Assembly: GCA_963783195.1 (NCBI GenBank)
Contig: CAWAMV010000004.1
Location: 2,232,001 to 2,296,000, forward strand
Reading direction: 5' to 3'
DNA: 64,000 nucleotides
Source: Croceibacterium_B sp963783195
Lineage (GTDB): Bacteria > Pseudomonadota > Alphaproteobacteria > Sphingomonadales > Sphingomonadaceae
The notes under the pieces are model-generated. The model did not search any database and was not told the origin of the DNA. It saw only the letters and a list, made by a program, of their open reading frames with translations. Position 1 is the first letter of the stretch; the number at the start of each line of letters is the position of its first letter. Both the position numbers and the translations under genes were made by a program. Below are positions 25,881-35,841 of this stretch, one piece after another.

Positions 25881-26729
25881 CTAGTCGCCCTGCCCTCGTT
25901 CGGCAAGGGGGTGGCGCTCGTTGACCAGCGCCACCAGCCGCGCGGCGTCGACATGGGTATAGATCTGCGTCGTCGCGATATCGGCATGGCCGAGGAGGGT
26001 CTGCAGCACCCGCAGATCCGCACCGCCCTCGAGCATGTGAGTGGCAAAGGCGTGGCGCAGGACATGCGGGCTGATCTTCGCGGGATCGAGCCCGGCTCGC
26101 ACGGCCAGGTCCTTGAGCAACTGAAAGAGCCGCACACGCGTGAGATGGCTGCCGCGCGAGGGGAAGAGAAACTTGCCGCCCGCTTCGCGCACCTCCAGCC
26201 ACCGACCGATGGCCTCTTTCGCCCGGCCCGAGACCGGCACCATGCGCTGCTGGCCTCCTTTACCCGTTACTGTCAGAAACGGCGCATCGCGTGGTACGGC
26301 CGCGAGCGGGAGGGAGACGAGTTCCGTTGCCCGCAGGCCCGAACCATAAAGCAGTTCGAGTAAGGCAAGCAGGCGTAGCGGGGCAGCCCGCCCGGCTTCT
26401 GCCTCCAGTTCGGCGCGAGCGAACAGTGCCTCGACTTCGCCGTGAGAAAGGATTTTCGGCAAGGGGCGCCGCGTGGTCGGCCGTGGAAGGGCCGAACTCG
26501 GATCGTCCTCGCGCTCGCCCTCGTCGACGAGAAATCCATAGAACTGGCGCAGCGCGGACGACTTGCGCGCAACCGTCGAGGGCGCGAGGTCCGCCCAGCC
26601 GCCGGCCAGCTTGCCCAGCGCCGCGCGGTCGGCGCCGGCCAGGTCCCCGACAGCTTCCTCTGCGCCCTCAAGGTCGCGACGGTAGGCCGCCAGCGTGTTC
26701 GCCGCCGCGCCCCGCTCTGCCGCGAGCAT
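25881..26729 (-). CDS. xerD: Tyrosine recombinase XerD
   Basis: XerD with XerC resolves chromosome dimers at dif. The protein, 282 residues from the first ATG, has the N-terminal SAM-like domain (NTLAAYRRDL) and the catalytic set: Arg in YGSGLRATELVSL, Lys in TGKGGQQRMVPV, HVLRHAFATHML, LGHADIATTQIYTHV (Arg, Lys, H-x-x-R, His, Tyr). Coding similarity seems to continue upstream of this ATG (EIGEAVEAFLA), but no start codon is found there before a stop, so the true start may be lost to a small error or use a rare codon. It follows the 616-residue unknown gene after 31 bases. Confidence 0.88.
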   Translation of the reverse strand: MLAAERGAAANTLAAYRRDLEGAEEAVGDLAGADRAALGKLAGGWADLAPSTVARKSSALRQFYGFLVDEGEREDDPSSALPRPTTRRPLPKILSHGEVEALFARAELEAEAGRAAPLRLLALLELLYGSGLRATELVSLPLAAVPRDAPFLTVTGKGGQQRMVPVSGRAKEAIGRWLEVREAGGKFLFPSRGSHLTRVRLFQLLKDLAVRAGLDPAKISPHVLRHAFATHMLEGGADLRVLQTLLGHADIATTQIYTHVDAARLVALVNERHPLAERGQGD

Positions 26730-26760
26730 GGCGAGGAACGCTTCGACAGCCTCGCCGATC

Positions 26761-28611
26761 TCAGCCTCGTGCGACCGCCTCGGCGGCGATCATGCGCGCT
26801 TCGGCACCCATACCCGAGCGATTGAGTGCGCGAACGATGTGAAACAGCTGTCGTGGCGTCATCCTGTCCCACCCGGTCCCCTGCATACCCAGCCCGGCGA
26901 GCAAGGCGACGAGCGCCTGGTTGCCGTATTCGCCCGCCTTGTCGATTGCCGCGGTCCAGCGGCTTTCGCGTGAGAGGCCAAAGCCCAGATCCTGCGCCGC
27001 CGAGCGGGCAGTCCCCTCGTCGAGGCGACCCAGGCCGGCGAGGCCTGCGATCAGGAAACCGGCGCGGCGCTTGCCCGGGCTGTCGTCGTTGTCGGCAAAG
27101 GAATTGACCGCGCCGGTATTGACCCCGCCAGTGCGGTCCGGCTGCGCCAGCGCCAGCAGCGCCCACGCGTCGCTGCCCTCGTCGACTTCCGCGCCCCAGC
27201 GCATCGCGTTGCGGTCGAGACCGGCGGTCAGCATGGAGGCGATGAAGGGCGCTGGGTCGTCCACCAGGTTCTTGTCGACCGGCAGGCGCGCCGCGGCGTA
27301 GGCGGTGAGCACCTGGCGGCCGTAATCGCGCTCGCTTCCCCACAGGGTGCGGATAGCCTCGAGCCGGTCGGCGGGAGCAGCGGCTATATAGGCGTTGCGC
27401 AGCGTCTGGGCGCGGTCCTGCGCCTCGCCGCCGACCTCGGGATCGGTATAGACCAGTCCGTAGAGGTCGATCATCGCACGGGCCGAAAGAATGCCGTCAC
27501 GCGCGGCAAGGTCCGCCGCGGCTGCGCGCCGGCCGAGCGGAGCGGCCGGGATGAGTACGTCGGTGCGGGTCAGCGCGGGATCCGCATCGGCAACGAGGCT
27601 TTCGGGAATCTCTACGCCCAGCGCGCGTGAGAGGGCGAGACGGAAGGGCGTCAGGTCCTTGACGTCGTTCCACTCGATGTTGACCGCCTTGCGGCCCTCG
27701 CCCGCCGCACCGGCGAAGCGCTGCGCCAGGAGCACGTCGATCCGTGGCGCGGTGCCGCGATAGAGTGCGCGGTTGAGATCGCGTTCGGCACTGCGCGCTT
27801 CTCCGTCGAACGCGGCACAGATGGACTTGGCCAGGATCCAGTCGCCGTCCTCGCGCAGCTCGCCCTTGAGCCGCGCGACCGGGCACATGCCCACGATGTC
27901 GCCGGTGGCGAGGTAGGCGTCGAACGCGGCAGAAGCGAGCGCGCGGTTGTAGTTCGCCGAATCGACGTCCTGCGCCAGCCAGCGCGCGACGGCAGGCTCA
28001 CCCATGCGATTGAGCAGCGCGGCGCGCAGCGCGGCGAACTCGACCGGGTCCATCCCCTCGGGCGCGTCGAGACGGCTCGCAAGAGCGCGCCGCAAGAGGA
28101 TATGGCCCCAGCGTGACACCATTGGACCGCGATTGCCGGCAAGCGCTGCGCGGACAAGCGAAGCGGGCTGGCCGGCCAGCGAACGCGGGGCAAAGCCGCC
28201 TTCGGCCGTGCCCATCACGCCCACTTCGGACACCGCCCGCCGTGCGCCAGGCGGAATGTCGAACTTGGGCTTGAGGCCGAAGAGCTCGTCGAGCTCCTCG
28301 TCGCTCATCTTTTCGAGTTCCGCAATGCTCGGCAGGCGGGCGGGTATCGTGGAGGGAAAATCCGGCTCCGCCTCGCCCGTCGAGGGCCGCGGGAGCGGCT
28401 GGACAACGGGCGCCGAAGTGCTTGTCGGCGCGGGCCCGGGAACGGGCGCGGCGGGGCGTGGTGCGACCCGCGTGGGCCGCGGCGTGGGGGTCGGCGCCGG
28501 ATTCTCGAACACCGGTGGCAGGAGCGATTCGGGGCTGGCCAGCGCGAGCGTGGAGGTCAGCGCGAGAGCCGCGCCGGCGAGCCAGCCTGCCTTGCGGAGC
28601 GGCGGCGTCAC
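26761..28611 (-). CDS. Uncharacterised secreted or periplasmic protein
   Basis: I do not recognise a named family. From a GTG at 28611 (overlapping the preceding stop as GTGA) it has 616 residues: a signal sequence, a Pro/Thr/Ala-rich linker (about residues 30-75), an acidic MSDEELDELFGLKPKFDI helix, and then a long alpha-helical region without clear repeats. The helical part contains LAGNRGPMVSRWGHILLRRA and resembles TPR-like or solenoid scaffolds. The context of a tiny membrane protein upstream and xerD downstream gives no function. It looks like a sphingomonad-conserved protein. Confidence 0.6.
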   Translation of the reverse strand: MTPPLRKAGWLAGAALALTSTLALASPESLLPPVFENPAPTPTPRPTRVAPRPAAPVPGPAPTSTSAPVVQPLPRPSTGEAEPDFPSTIPARLPSIAELEKMSDEELDELFGLKPKFDIPPGARRAVSEVGVMGTAEGGFAPRSLAGQPASLVRAALAGNRGPMVSRWGHILLRRALASRLDAPEGMDPVEFAALRAALLNRMGEPAVARWLAQDVDSANYNRALASAAFDAYLATGDIVGMCPVARLKGELREDGDWILAKSICAAFDGEARSAERDLNRALYRGTAPRIDVLLAQRFAGAAGEGRKAVNIEWNDVKDLTPFRLALSRALGVEIPESLVADADPALTRTDVLIPAAPLGRRAAAADLAARDGILSARAMIDLYGLVYTDPEVGGEAQDRAQTLRNAYIAAAPADRLEAIRTLWGSERDYGRQVLTAYAAARLPVDKNLVDDPAPFIASMLTAGLDRNAMRWGAEVDEGSDAWALLALAQPDRTGGVNTGAVNSFADNDDSPGKRRAGFLIAGLAGLGRLDEGTARSAAQDLGFGLSRESRWTAAIDKAGEYGNQALVALLAGLGMQGTGWDRMTPRQLFHIVRALNRSGMGAEARMIAAEAVARG

Positions 28612-28742
28612 TGCGCGCTCTCCGGCAATTTCACCGGCTGTTCTATCAGGCGCTGTTCCTCGCGTCCGCCATCGATCCAGGCGAAGGCGAGAACGGCGAG
28701 AATGACTATCCCGATCACGGTCAAGATACGCTTGCGTCCCAT
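28608..28742 (-). CDS. Small single-pass membrane protein
   Basis: A 44-residue product with one transmembrane helix (ILTVIGIVILAVLAFAWI, residues 6-23) and a short charged tail (DGGREEQRLIEQPVKLPES). The ATG at 28742 is chosen because the longer frame would overlap the divergent aroK start. Its stop overlaps the GTG of the next gene, which supports it being translated. Function is unknown. Confidence 0.6.
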   Translation of the reverse strand: MGRKRILTVIGIVILAVLAFAWIDGGREEQRLIEQPVKLPESAQ

Positions 28743-28789
28743 CCGGCAATCCTTGCGCCGCCGTCTAGAGGCAGATAGCGCGTGCGGCA

Positions 28790-29359
28790 ATGACCTTGGA
28801 CGCATCGACCTTCAGCGACGGCGATATAAAGGCGCTAGCAGACCGCCTCGACCGGCCGGTCGTGCTCGTCGGCATGATGGGGGTCGGCAAGTCGACCGTC
28901 GGGCGCAAGCTCGCCAACCTGCTCGGCTTGCGGTTCGCCGATGCCGATGACGAGATCGCCGAGGCGGCCCAGATGAGCATCCCGGAAATCTTCGAGCGTT
29001 TCGGAGAGGAAAGCTTCCGCGACGGGGAGCGCCGGGTGATCACCCGGCTCATGGCCGAAGGGCCGGCGGTCATCGCTACCGGCGGCGGCGCCTTCGTGCA
29101 GGACGAAACCCGCGACCTGATCCTGGCGGAAGGAATCGCCGTCTGGCTCGACAGCGATGTCGACACGTTGGTCGAACGAACCAGCCGCAAGAACACGCGC
29201 CCGCTTCTGCGCGGCGGAAATCCGCGCGAGATCATAACCCGCCTGAGAACCGAGCGCGAACCGTTCTACGCCCTTGCCCCGATCCACGTCGCCAGCGGTA
29301 ACGGACCGCACGGCGATACCGTCCATCGCATTCTGCAGGCGCTTCAGGAATGGAAATAG
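28790..29359 (+). CDS. aroK: Shikimate kinase
   Basis: AroK phosphorylates shikimate at O3 in aromatic amino acid synthesis. The 189-residue protein has the Walker A motif GMMGVGKSTVGRKLA (residues 28-42), the shikimate-binding DADDEI, the RDGERRV segment, ATGGGAF, and the lid arginine in KNTRPLLRGGNP. It overlaps aroB by ten bases, giving the usual aroK-aroB pair. Confidence 0.97.
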   Translation: MTLDASTFSDGDIKALADRLDRPVVLVGMMGVGKSTVGRKLANLLGLRFADADDEIAEAAQMSIPEIFERFGEESFRDGERRVITRLMAEGPAVIATGGGAFVQDETRDLILAEGIAVWLDSDVDTLVERTSRKNTRPLLRGGNPREIITRLRTEREPFYALAPIHVASGNGPHGDTVHRILQALQEWK

Positions 29360-30459
29360 TTCGCGTTGAGCTCGCCGGCCGCAGCTACGAGGTGCGCGTC
29401 GGCGAAGGCCTTCTGGCCGACCTGCCCGCACAATGCGGCAAGCTGCTGCGCAAGCAGCGCGTGCCCATCGTCACGGACGAAAACGTTGCGGCAGCCTGGC
29501 GCCCCGCGGTGCAGGAAAGCCTCGAATCGGCAGGGTTCGAGCCGCGCTGGCTGGTTCTGCCTGCCGGGGAGAGCGCGAAGTCCTGGGCAAACCTCGAGCG
29601 CAGCATGGACTGGCTGCTGGCCGAGGAAGTCGAGCGCGGCGATCACGTGCTGGCGCTCGGCGGCGGAGTGATCGGCGACCTGACCGGATTTGCCGCGGCG
29701 ATCCTCAAGCGAGGCTGCGGCTTCATCCAGCTGCCGACGACGCTGCTGGCACAGGTCGACAGCTCCGTCGGCGGCAAGACCGCGATCAACACGTCGGCGG
29801 GCAAGAACCTGGTCGGCGCATTCCATCAGCCCGGCCTGGTGCTGGCGGACCTTGGCGCGCTCGAGACGCTGCCGGTGCGCGAACTGCGCTGCGGTTACGC
29901 CGAAGTCATCAAGTACGGCATCCTCGGCGACCGCGCCTTCTTCGACTGGTGCGAAGCGGAGGGGCCCCGGGTCATCGCCGGCGATCGGGCGGCGCGGCAA
30001 CATGCCGTCGTCGAGAGCGTGAAGGCCAAGGCTCGCATCGTTGCCGAGGACGAGCGCGAGACGACCGGCGCGCGCGCCCTGCTCAACCTCGGCCACACCT
30101 TCGGCCACGCGCTGGAGGCGGAAACCGGGTTTTCCGACAAGCTGCTGCATGGCGAAGCCGTCGCCCTCGGCATAGTCCTCGCCGCGCGCTACTCCGCCCG
30201 GCGCGACACGATCTCGCCCGACGACGCCGCCCGCATCACCGCCGCGATCGACGCCGTCGGCCTGCCGAGCGAGATTTCCGCCCTCGGCATGGATGCCAAT
30301 GGGGCGAAGCTCGCCGCGCACATGCTGCACGACAAGAAGATGGACGCGGGCGCCCTGCCCTTCGTTCTACTGCGCGGCATCGGCGATGCCTTCCTCGACA
30401 AGTCCGTTCCGCTGGACGACGTCGCGACATTCTTGGACGAGGAACTTCAGGCGCACTGA
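29350..30459 (+). CDS. aroB: 3-dehydroquinate synthase
   Basis: AroB cyclises DAHP to 3-dehydroquinate using NAD and zinc. The 369-residue protein shows the NAD-binding GGGVIGDLTGFAAA, the substrate segment PTTLLAQVDSSVGGKTAIN, and the zinc ligands in RELRCGYAEVIKYGI, LNLGHTFGHALE and LLHGEAVALG. It overlaps aroK and is followed after 68 bases by a peptide transporter gene. Confidence 0.97.
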   Translation: MEIVRVELAGRSYEVRVGEGLLADLPAQCGKLLRKQRVPIVTDENVAAAWRPAVQESLESAGFEPRWLVLPAGESAKSWANLERSMDWLLAEEVERGDHVLALGGGVIGDLTGFAAAILKRGCGFIQLPTTLLAQVDSSVGGKTAINTSAGKNLVGAFHQPGLVLADLGALETLPVRELRCGYAEVIKYGILGDRAFFDWCEAEGPRVIAGDRAARQHAVVESVKAKARIVAEDERETTGARALLNLGHTFGHALEAETGFSDKLLHGEAVALGIVLAARYSARRDTISPDDAARITAAIDAVGLPSEISALGMDANGAKLAAHMLHDKKMDAGALPFVLLRGIGDAFLDKSVPLDDVATFLDEELQAH

Positions 30460-30527
30460 ATTCGCGCGAGACTTGCGCGGCGCACGGCGATAAGCGGTTG
30501 CAGTCGCAACCAGCAAGGACCTCCTGA

Positions 30528-32234
30528 ATGTCAGTAGCCGAAGCGGAGCCGGAACGGCTCGACGTCGTCACCGACCCCAACGACCGCGCATTCCTGGGCC
30601 AGCCCAAGGGACTTGGTTTTCTCGCCCTCGTCGAAGGCTGTGAGCGATTCAGCTACTACTCGATGCAGACGCTGCTGACCCTCTACATGGTCAACTACCT
30701 GCTGCTGCCCGAGCATTTCGACAGCGTGTGGGGCCTCGGCTGGGTGCAGGAGCACATTGCCGGCGGCAAGAGCGGTCAGCCGCTCGCCTCGGAAATCTTC
30801 GGCAACTACACCGCGCTGGTCTATCTCACGCCGATCCTCGGCGGAATTGCGGCCGACAAGTGGCTCGGCCGCCGGGGCGCGCTGGTGCTGGGCGGGCTCA
30901 TCATGTCGCTCGGCCATTTCCTGATGGCGATCCAGCCGGCGTTCCTGCTCGCCCTGCTCTGCCTGATCGTGGGCGTCGGCCTGTTCAAGGGCAATATCGC
31001 CAGCCAGGTCGGCGAACTCTATGGCGCGAACGACAACCGCCGGGCGATGGCCTTCCAGATCTTCTACATCGCGATCCAGCTCTCGGTCATCGCCGCGCCG
31101 CTGATCTCGGGCACGGCGGGCGAGAAGCTCGGCTGGCACTACGGCTTCGGCATCGCCGGGGTCGTCATGGTGCTCGGCCTGCTGGTGTACCTGCGGGCGA
31201 CGCCCTACCTCCCGCCCAGCCGCAAGGAAAAGGTCACCGCCACCGGCCAGAAGATCAAGAGCTTCGAGCCAGGCGACGGACTGCGCATCTTCGCTCTCGT
31301 CCTGCTGGTCCCGGCACTGGCCGTCTCGCTGCTGCCCAACCAGCAGATGAGCAACGCCTACCTCGTCTGGGGCGACCAGCATTTCGATCTGAACATTGCC
31401 GGCTTCCGCATGCCGACGACCTGGCTGATCTCCTACGATTCGATCGTCAGCTTCATCACCCTCGTGGGCATCACCTTTTTCTGGAAGCGCCGGGCGGACA
31501 AGGGCAAGTGGGAGCCCGACGAGATCGGGAAGCTGATCATCGGCAGCGTCTTCACGGTGGCCGGGGCGCTGTGCCTCTACATGGCCGCTCTGACGCAGGG
31601 GGACGGAAAGATCGGCCTGTTCTGGCCTGCGCTGTTCCACATCCTCAACGACCTGGGCTTCGGCCACATCCTGCCGGTCAGCCTTGCGCTCGTCTCAAAG
31701 GTCTCGCCGCGGCGGATGCTGGCCACCTCGGTGGGCATCTATTACCTGGCGTTCTTCCTGTCGAACAAGGTCGTCGGCGAGGTCGGCGGCTGGTACTCGA
31801 CCATGCCGACGCCGCAGTTCTGGCTCGTCCACGTCGGCGCGGCGGCGGTGGGGCTGGTGTTCTTCGTGCTGTTCAAGCTGTTCGCCGGCAACCTGTTCGC
31901 CGGTAACGAGCGGAACGCCGAGGTCTGGCCTAGGCGGGCAGAGCGGGCACCAGGTCGACGCGCTCGAAGTCGGCGAACATCTCGTCCAGCAGCAGCGAGC
32001 GATGGCAGGTGTCGGCGTCGCGGCAGAAGCACAACAGGCAGGTGCGCTTTTCCTCGGCCAGCGCATGCAACTGCGCCGCCGCGGCCATCGCCTGCGGCAG
32101 CTCGAGCTGGCCCATGTAGCTGCGCCGAAGCCCTTCCTTGTCCCCCCGCCGCGCCGCCGCGCGCCCCTCGGGCGGCGTGCCGACGTCGCGGAAGTGGCGA
32201 TATTCGATCCCCGCCTCCTCGACCGCGGCCTTGA
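30528..32234 (+). CDS. POT/PTR-family proton-coupled oligopeptide transporter (C-terminus uncertain)
   Basis: An inner-membrane transporter of the proton-dependent oligopeptide family, with the ExxERFxYY signature (EGCERFSYYSM) in helix 1, the GGIAADKWLGRRGALVLGG loop between helices 2 and 3, and about 12-14 hydrophobic helices up to residue 460. Recognisable sequence ends near NLFAGNERNAEVW (about 31925). The remaining 100 codons are Arg/Pro/Ala-rich and run antisense to the DUF488 gene, so they are probably not real. A one-base indel near 31905-31930 would give a TAG stop at 31931-31933. Confidence 0.85.
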   Translation: MSVAEAEPERLDVVTDPNDRAFLGQPKGLGFLALVEGCERFSYYSMQTLLTLYMVNYLLLPEHFDSVWGLGWVQEHIAGGKSGQPLASEIFGNYTALVYLTPILGGIAADKWLGRRGALVLGGLIMSLGHFLMAIQPAFLLALLCLIVGVGLFKGNIASQVGELYGANDNRRAMAFQIFYIAIQLSVIAAPLISGTAGEKLGWHYGFGIAGVVMVLGLLVYLRATPYLPPSRKEKVTATGQKIKSFEPGDGLRIFALVLLVPALAVSLLPNQQMSNAYLVWGDQHFDLNIAGFRMPTTWLISYDSIVSFITLVGITFFWKRRADKGKWEPDEIGKLIIGSVFTVAGALCLYMAALTQGDGKIGLFWPALFHILNDLGFGHILPVSLALVSKVSPRRMLATSVGIYYLAFFLSNKVVGEVGGWYSTMPTPQFWLVHVGAAAVGLVFFVLFKLFAGNLFAGNERNAEVWPRRAERAPGRRARSRRTSRPAAASDGRCRRRGRSTTGRCAFPRPAHATAPPRPSPAAARAGPCSCAEALPCPPAAPPRAPRAACRRRGSGDIRSPPPRPRP

Positions 32235-32382
32235 GCGAGTTCTTGGAAAACCCCGGCCGCCGCGACAGCGGCAGGTAACGCACGTCCGCCAGCACCTCGA
32301 CCCCTGCCCCGACCAGCGCCGCGACGAGCGCGGGCTGCGTGGCGGATTCGTATCCGATGGTGAGGATGGTGTGCTTGGTCAC
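31930..32382 (-). CDS. DUF488 family protein
   Basis: About 150 residues from a GTG at 32382, with the family opening ILTIGYESATQPALVAALVG, an ADVRYLPLSRRPGFSK segment and the cysteine-rich motif CLLCFCRDADTCHRSLL near residue 125. DUF488 proteins are widespread and of unproven function. The frame stays open to 32568, but that extension reads through the palindromic repeat at 32397-32487 and should not be annotated as protein. Confidence 0.82.
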   Translation of the reverse strand: MTKHTILTIGYESATQPALVAALVGAGVEVLADVRYLPLSRRPGFSKNSLKAAVEEAGIEYRHFRDVGTPPEGRAAARRGDKEGLRRSYMGQLELPQAMAAAAQLHALAEEKRTCLLCFCRDADTCHRSLLLDEMFADFERVDLVPALPA

Positions 32383-32396
32383 CTGACCCCAACGCC

Positions 32397-32487
32397 CGTC
32401 ATGCTGAACTTGTTTCAGCATCCATTTCCCGATTCGGGCCAATGGTGTGAGCGGCGAAATGGACCCTGAAACAAGTTCAGGGTGACG
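32397..32487. repeat. Palindromic intergenic repeat (REP/RPE-like)
   Basis: Two imperfectly inverted arms, 32397-32428 and 32456-32487, each contain an internal small hairpin (ATGCTGAACTTGTTTCAGCAT and the related CCTGAAACAAGTTCAGG). The pair folds as a long stem. I recall near-identical sequence in many sphingomonad and other alphaproteobacterial genomes, where its translation (MLKQVQHDG, HPELVSGS) is often miscalled as protein. Only one copy is seen in this window. Confidence 0.8.
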
Positions 32488-32782
32488 ATCTGAGAGAGGA
32501 ATCGCGACGGTGCAGAACAGACGACCGACGCGTATGGCTTGCGCAAATCCATCCAAAAGACACTGCAACTCCTAACAACATAAAGACCGCGCCTAACACT
32601 GCAAAATGCGCATGCCCACGGTTAGCATCGTGAAGGTTTGAGGATTTGTGGAAGTCGATTCAGTGCCCAGACCGTTGTCGAGGTAGCCCTGAGCTTTCCA
32701 GCGAACTTGCGCCAGCCATTGCCCAATGAGCGAGGGCGCCCGCGCCTATCGAGCAAAGAAGTGCGAAGAACCAAGAGCGGCA
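32477..32782 (-). pseudogene. Possible remnant of a small membrane-protein gene
   Basis: In one minus-strand frame two hydrophobic stretches appear, FFALLCSIGAGALAHWAMAG and then FAVLGAVFMLLGVAVSFGWI, separated by an in-frame TGA. No start codon is found. The end runs into the palindromic repeat. It looks like a decayed gene for a two-helix membrane protein, but the region could also be non-coding. The remainder of the spacer up to 32795 shows nothing else. Confidence 0.3.
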
Positions 32783-32795
32783 TCAATGCTTAATC

Positions 32796-34332
<1,537 letters not shown>

Positions 34333-34412
34333 GTGCGGTCCCTTCGACTGTTACAACCTGGTTACGGCGGTAACCGGGCGCGGAGGACGCGGCAAGCCCG
34401 CTTGCGGCAGCC

Positions 34413-35759
34413 CTACTTCAGCAGCACCAGTTCCTCGGCCATCGTCGGGTGGATCGCCACGGTGTCGTCGAACGCCTGCTTGGTCAGCCCGGCCTTCACC
34501 GCCACCGCCGCGGCCTGCATGATTTCCGGCGCGTCGGGACCGATCATGTGGATGCCCACGATCCGTTCGTCGGTCGCGTCGCAGATCATCTTGTAGAGCG
34601 ATCGCTCGTTGCGCCCGGCGAGGACGTTCTTCATCGGCCGGAAATCCGACTGATAGACCTTGATCGTGCCCAGCGTGTTACGCGCCTCGCCCTCGGTCAG
34701 GCCGACGCCGGCGATCGGCGGGTGACTGAACACTGCGCTGGGGATGCAGTCGTAGTTCACCGTCGTCGGCTTGTCGCCGAACACGGTGTCGGCAAAGGCC
34801 TGCCCCTCGCGGATGGCGACGGGGGTCAGCTGAACGCGGTCGGTCACGTCGCCGACGGCGTAGATGCTGTCGACCGTCGATTTCGAGTGCTCGTCGACCT
34901 TCACCGCACCCCGTTCGGTGAGTTCGACGCCGATGTCCTCCAGGCCCAGCCCTTCGGTGTTGGGGATGCGCCCGGTGGCGAACAGCACGCAATCCACCTC
35001 GAGGTCCTCGTGGTTGGTCATCGAGACCAGCAGGCTGCCGTCGTCCTGCTTCTCGATGCCGCGGAACTCGGCGTTGAAGCGGAACTGGATGCCCTTGGTG
35101 ATGCTGATCTGCAGCAGGCGGTCGCGCATCGACTCGTCGTAACCGCGCAGCAGCGCGTCCGAGCGGTTGATGATGGTCACCGCGCTGCCGAACTCGTTGA
35201 AGATGCCGGCGAATTCGTTGGCGATGTACCCGGCCCCGCTGATCAGGACCCGCTTCGGGATGGCGTCGAGGTGGAATGCCTCGTTGCTGGTGATGCCCAG
35301 CTCGTGGCCGGGACAACCGGGTACATGCGGCCGCGCTCCCACAGCGACGAGGATGTACTTCGCCGTCTTCTTCGTGCCGTCGGCCAGGGTGACTTCGTGC
35401 TGGCCGGTAACGGTGGCGCGCTGTTGGATGATCTCCACCCCGTGGCTCTCCAGCGTCTGCCGGTAAAGCCCGTTCAGCCGGTCGACGTCCTTCAGCACGT
35501 TGTCGCGCAGTATCGCCCAGTCGAACGTGCAATCGCCGGTCGCCCAGCCAAAGTTCTGCGCGTCCTTCAGGTCCTCGGCGAAATGGGCGCCGTACACGAG
35601 CATCTTCTTGGGTACGCAGCCGCGGATCACGCAGGTGCCGCCGACCCGGAATTCCTCGGCAACGGCAACCTTCGCCCCGTGCGCGGCGGCGACCCGGCTG
35701 GCGCGCACCCCGCCCGACCCGGCGCCGATGGTGAAGAGGTCGTAGTCGTAGCTGGCCAT
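34413..35759 (-). CDS. gor: Glutathione-disulfide reductase
   Basis: A flavoprotein that reduces GSSG with NADPH. The 448-residue protein has the FAD motif GAGSGGVRASRVAA near the N-terminus, the redox disulfide GGTCVIRGCVPKK in the form typical of alphaproteobacteria, the NADPH motif GAGYIANEFAGIF, and the C-terminal catalytic HPTMAEEL. The ATG at 35759 is preceded by AGGAG. An upstream in-frame ATG at 35813 is not needed. It is divergent from the MFS gene. Confidence 0.95.
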   Translation of the reverse strand: MASYDYDLFTIGAGSGGVRASRVAAAHGAKVAVAEEFRVGGTCVIRGCVPKKMLVYGAHFAEDLKDAQNFGWATGDCTFDWAILRDNVLKDVDRLNGLYRQTLESHGVEIIQQRATVTGQHEVTLADGTKKTAKYILVAVGARPHVPGCPGHELGITSNEAFHLDAIPKRVLISGAGYIANEFAGIFNEFGSAVTIINRSDALLRGYDESMRDRLLQISITKGIQFRFNAEFRGIEKQDDGSLLVSMTNHEDLEVDCVLFATGRIPNTEGLGLEDIGVELTERGAVKVDEHSKSTVDSIYAVGDVTDRVQLTPVAIREGQAFADTVFGDKPTTVNYDCIPSAVFSHPPIAGVGLTEGEARNTLGTIKVYQSDFRPMKNVLAGRNERSLYKMICDATDERIVGIHMIGPDAPEIMQAAAVAVKAGLTKQAFDDTVAIHPTMAEELVLLK

Positions 35760-35841
35760 GCGATGCTCCTGTTGCGCGAGGCGCGATATGGCGAGGCGCG
35801 CCGCCCTTGCCAACCGCGCACTTCACGGCAATGGCGCGCGA

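Noticed and set aside
32383..32568. N-terminal extension of the DUF488 protein
   Set aside because: It translates the palindromic repeat, a known source of false protein sequence.
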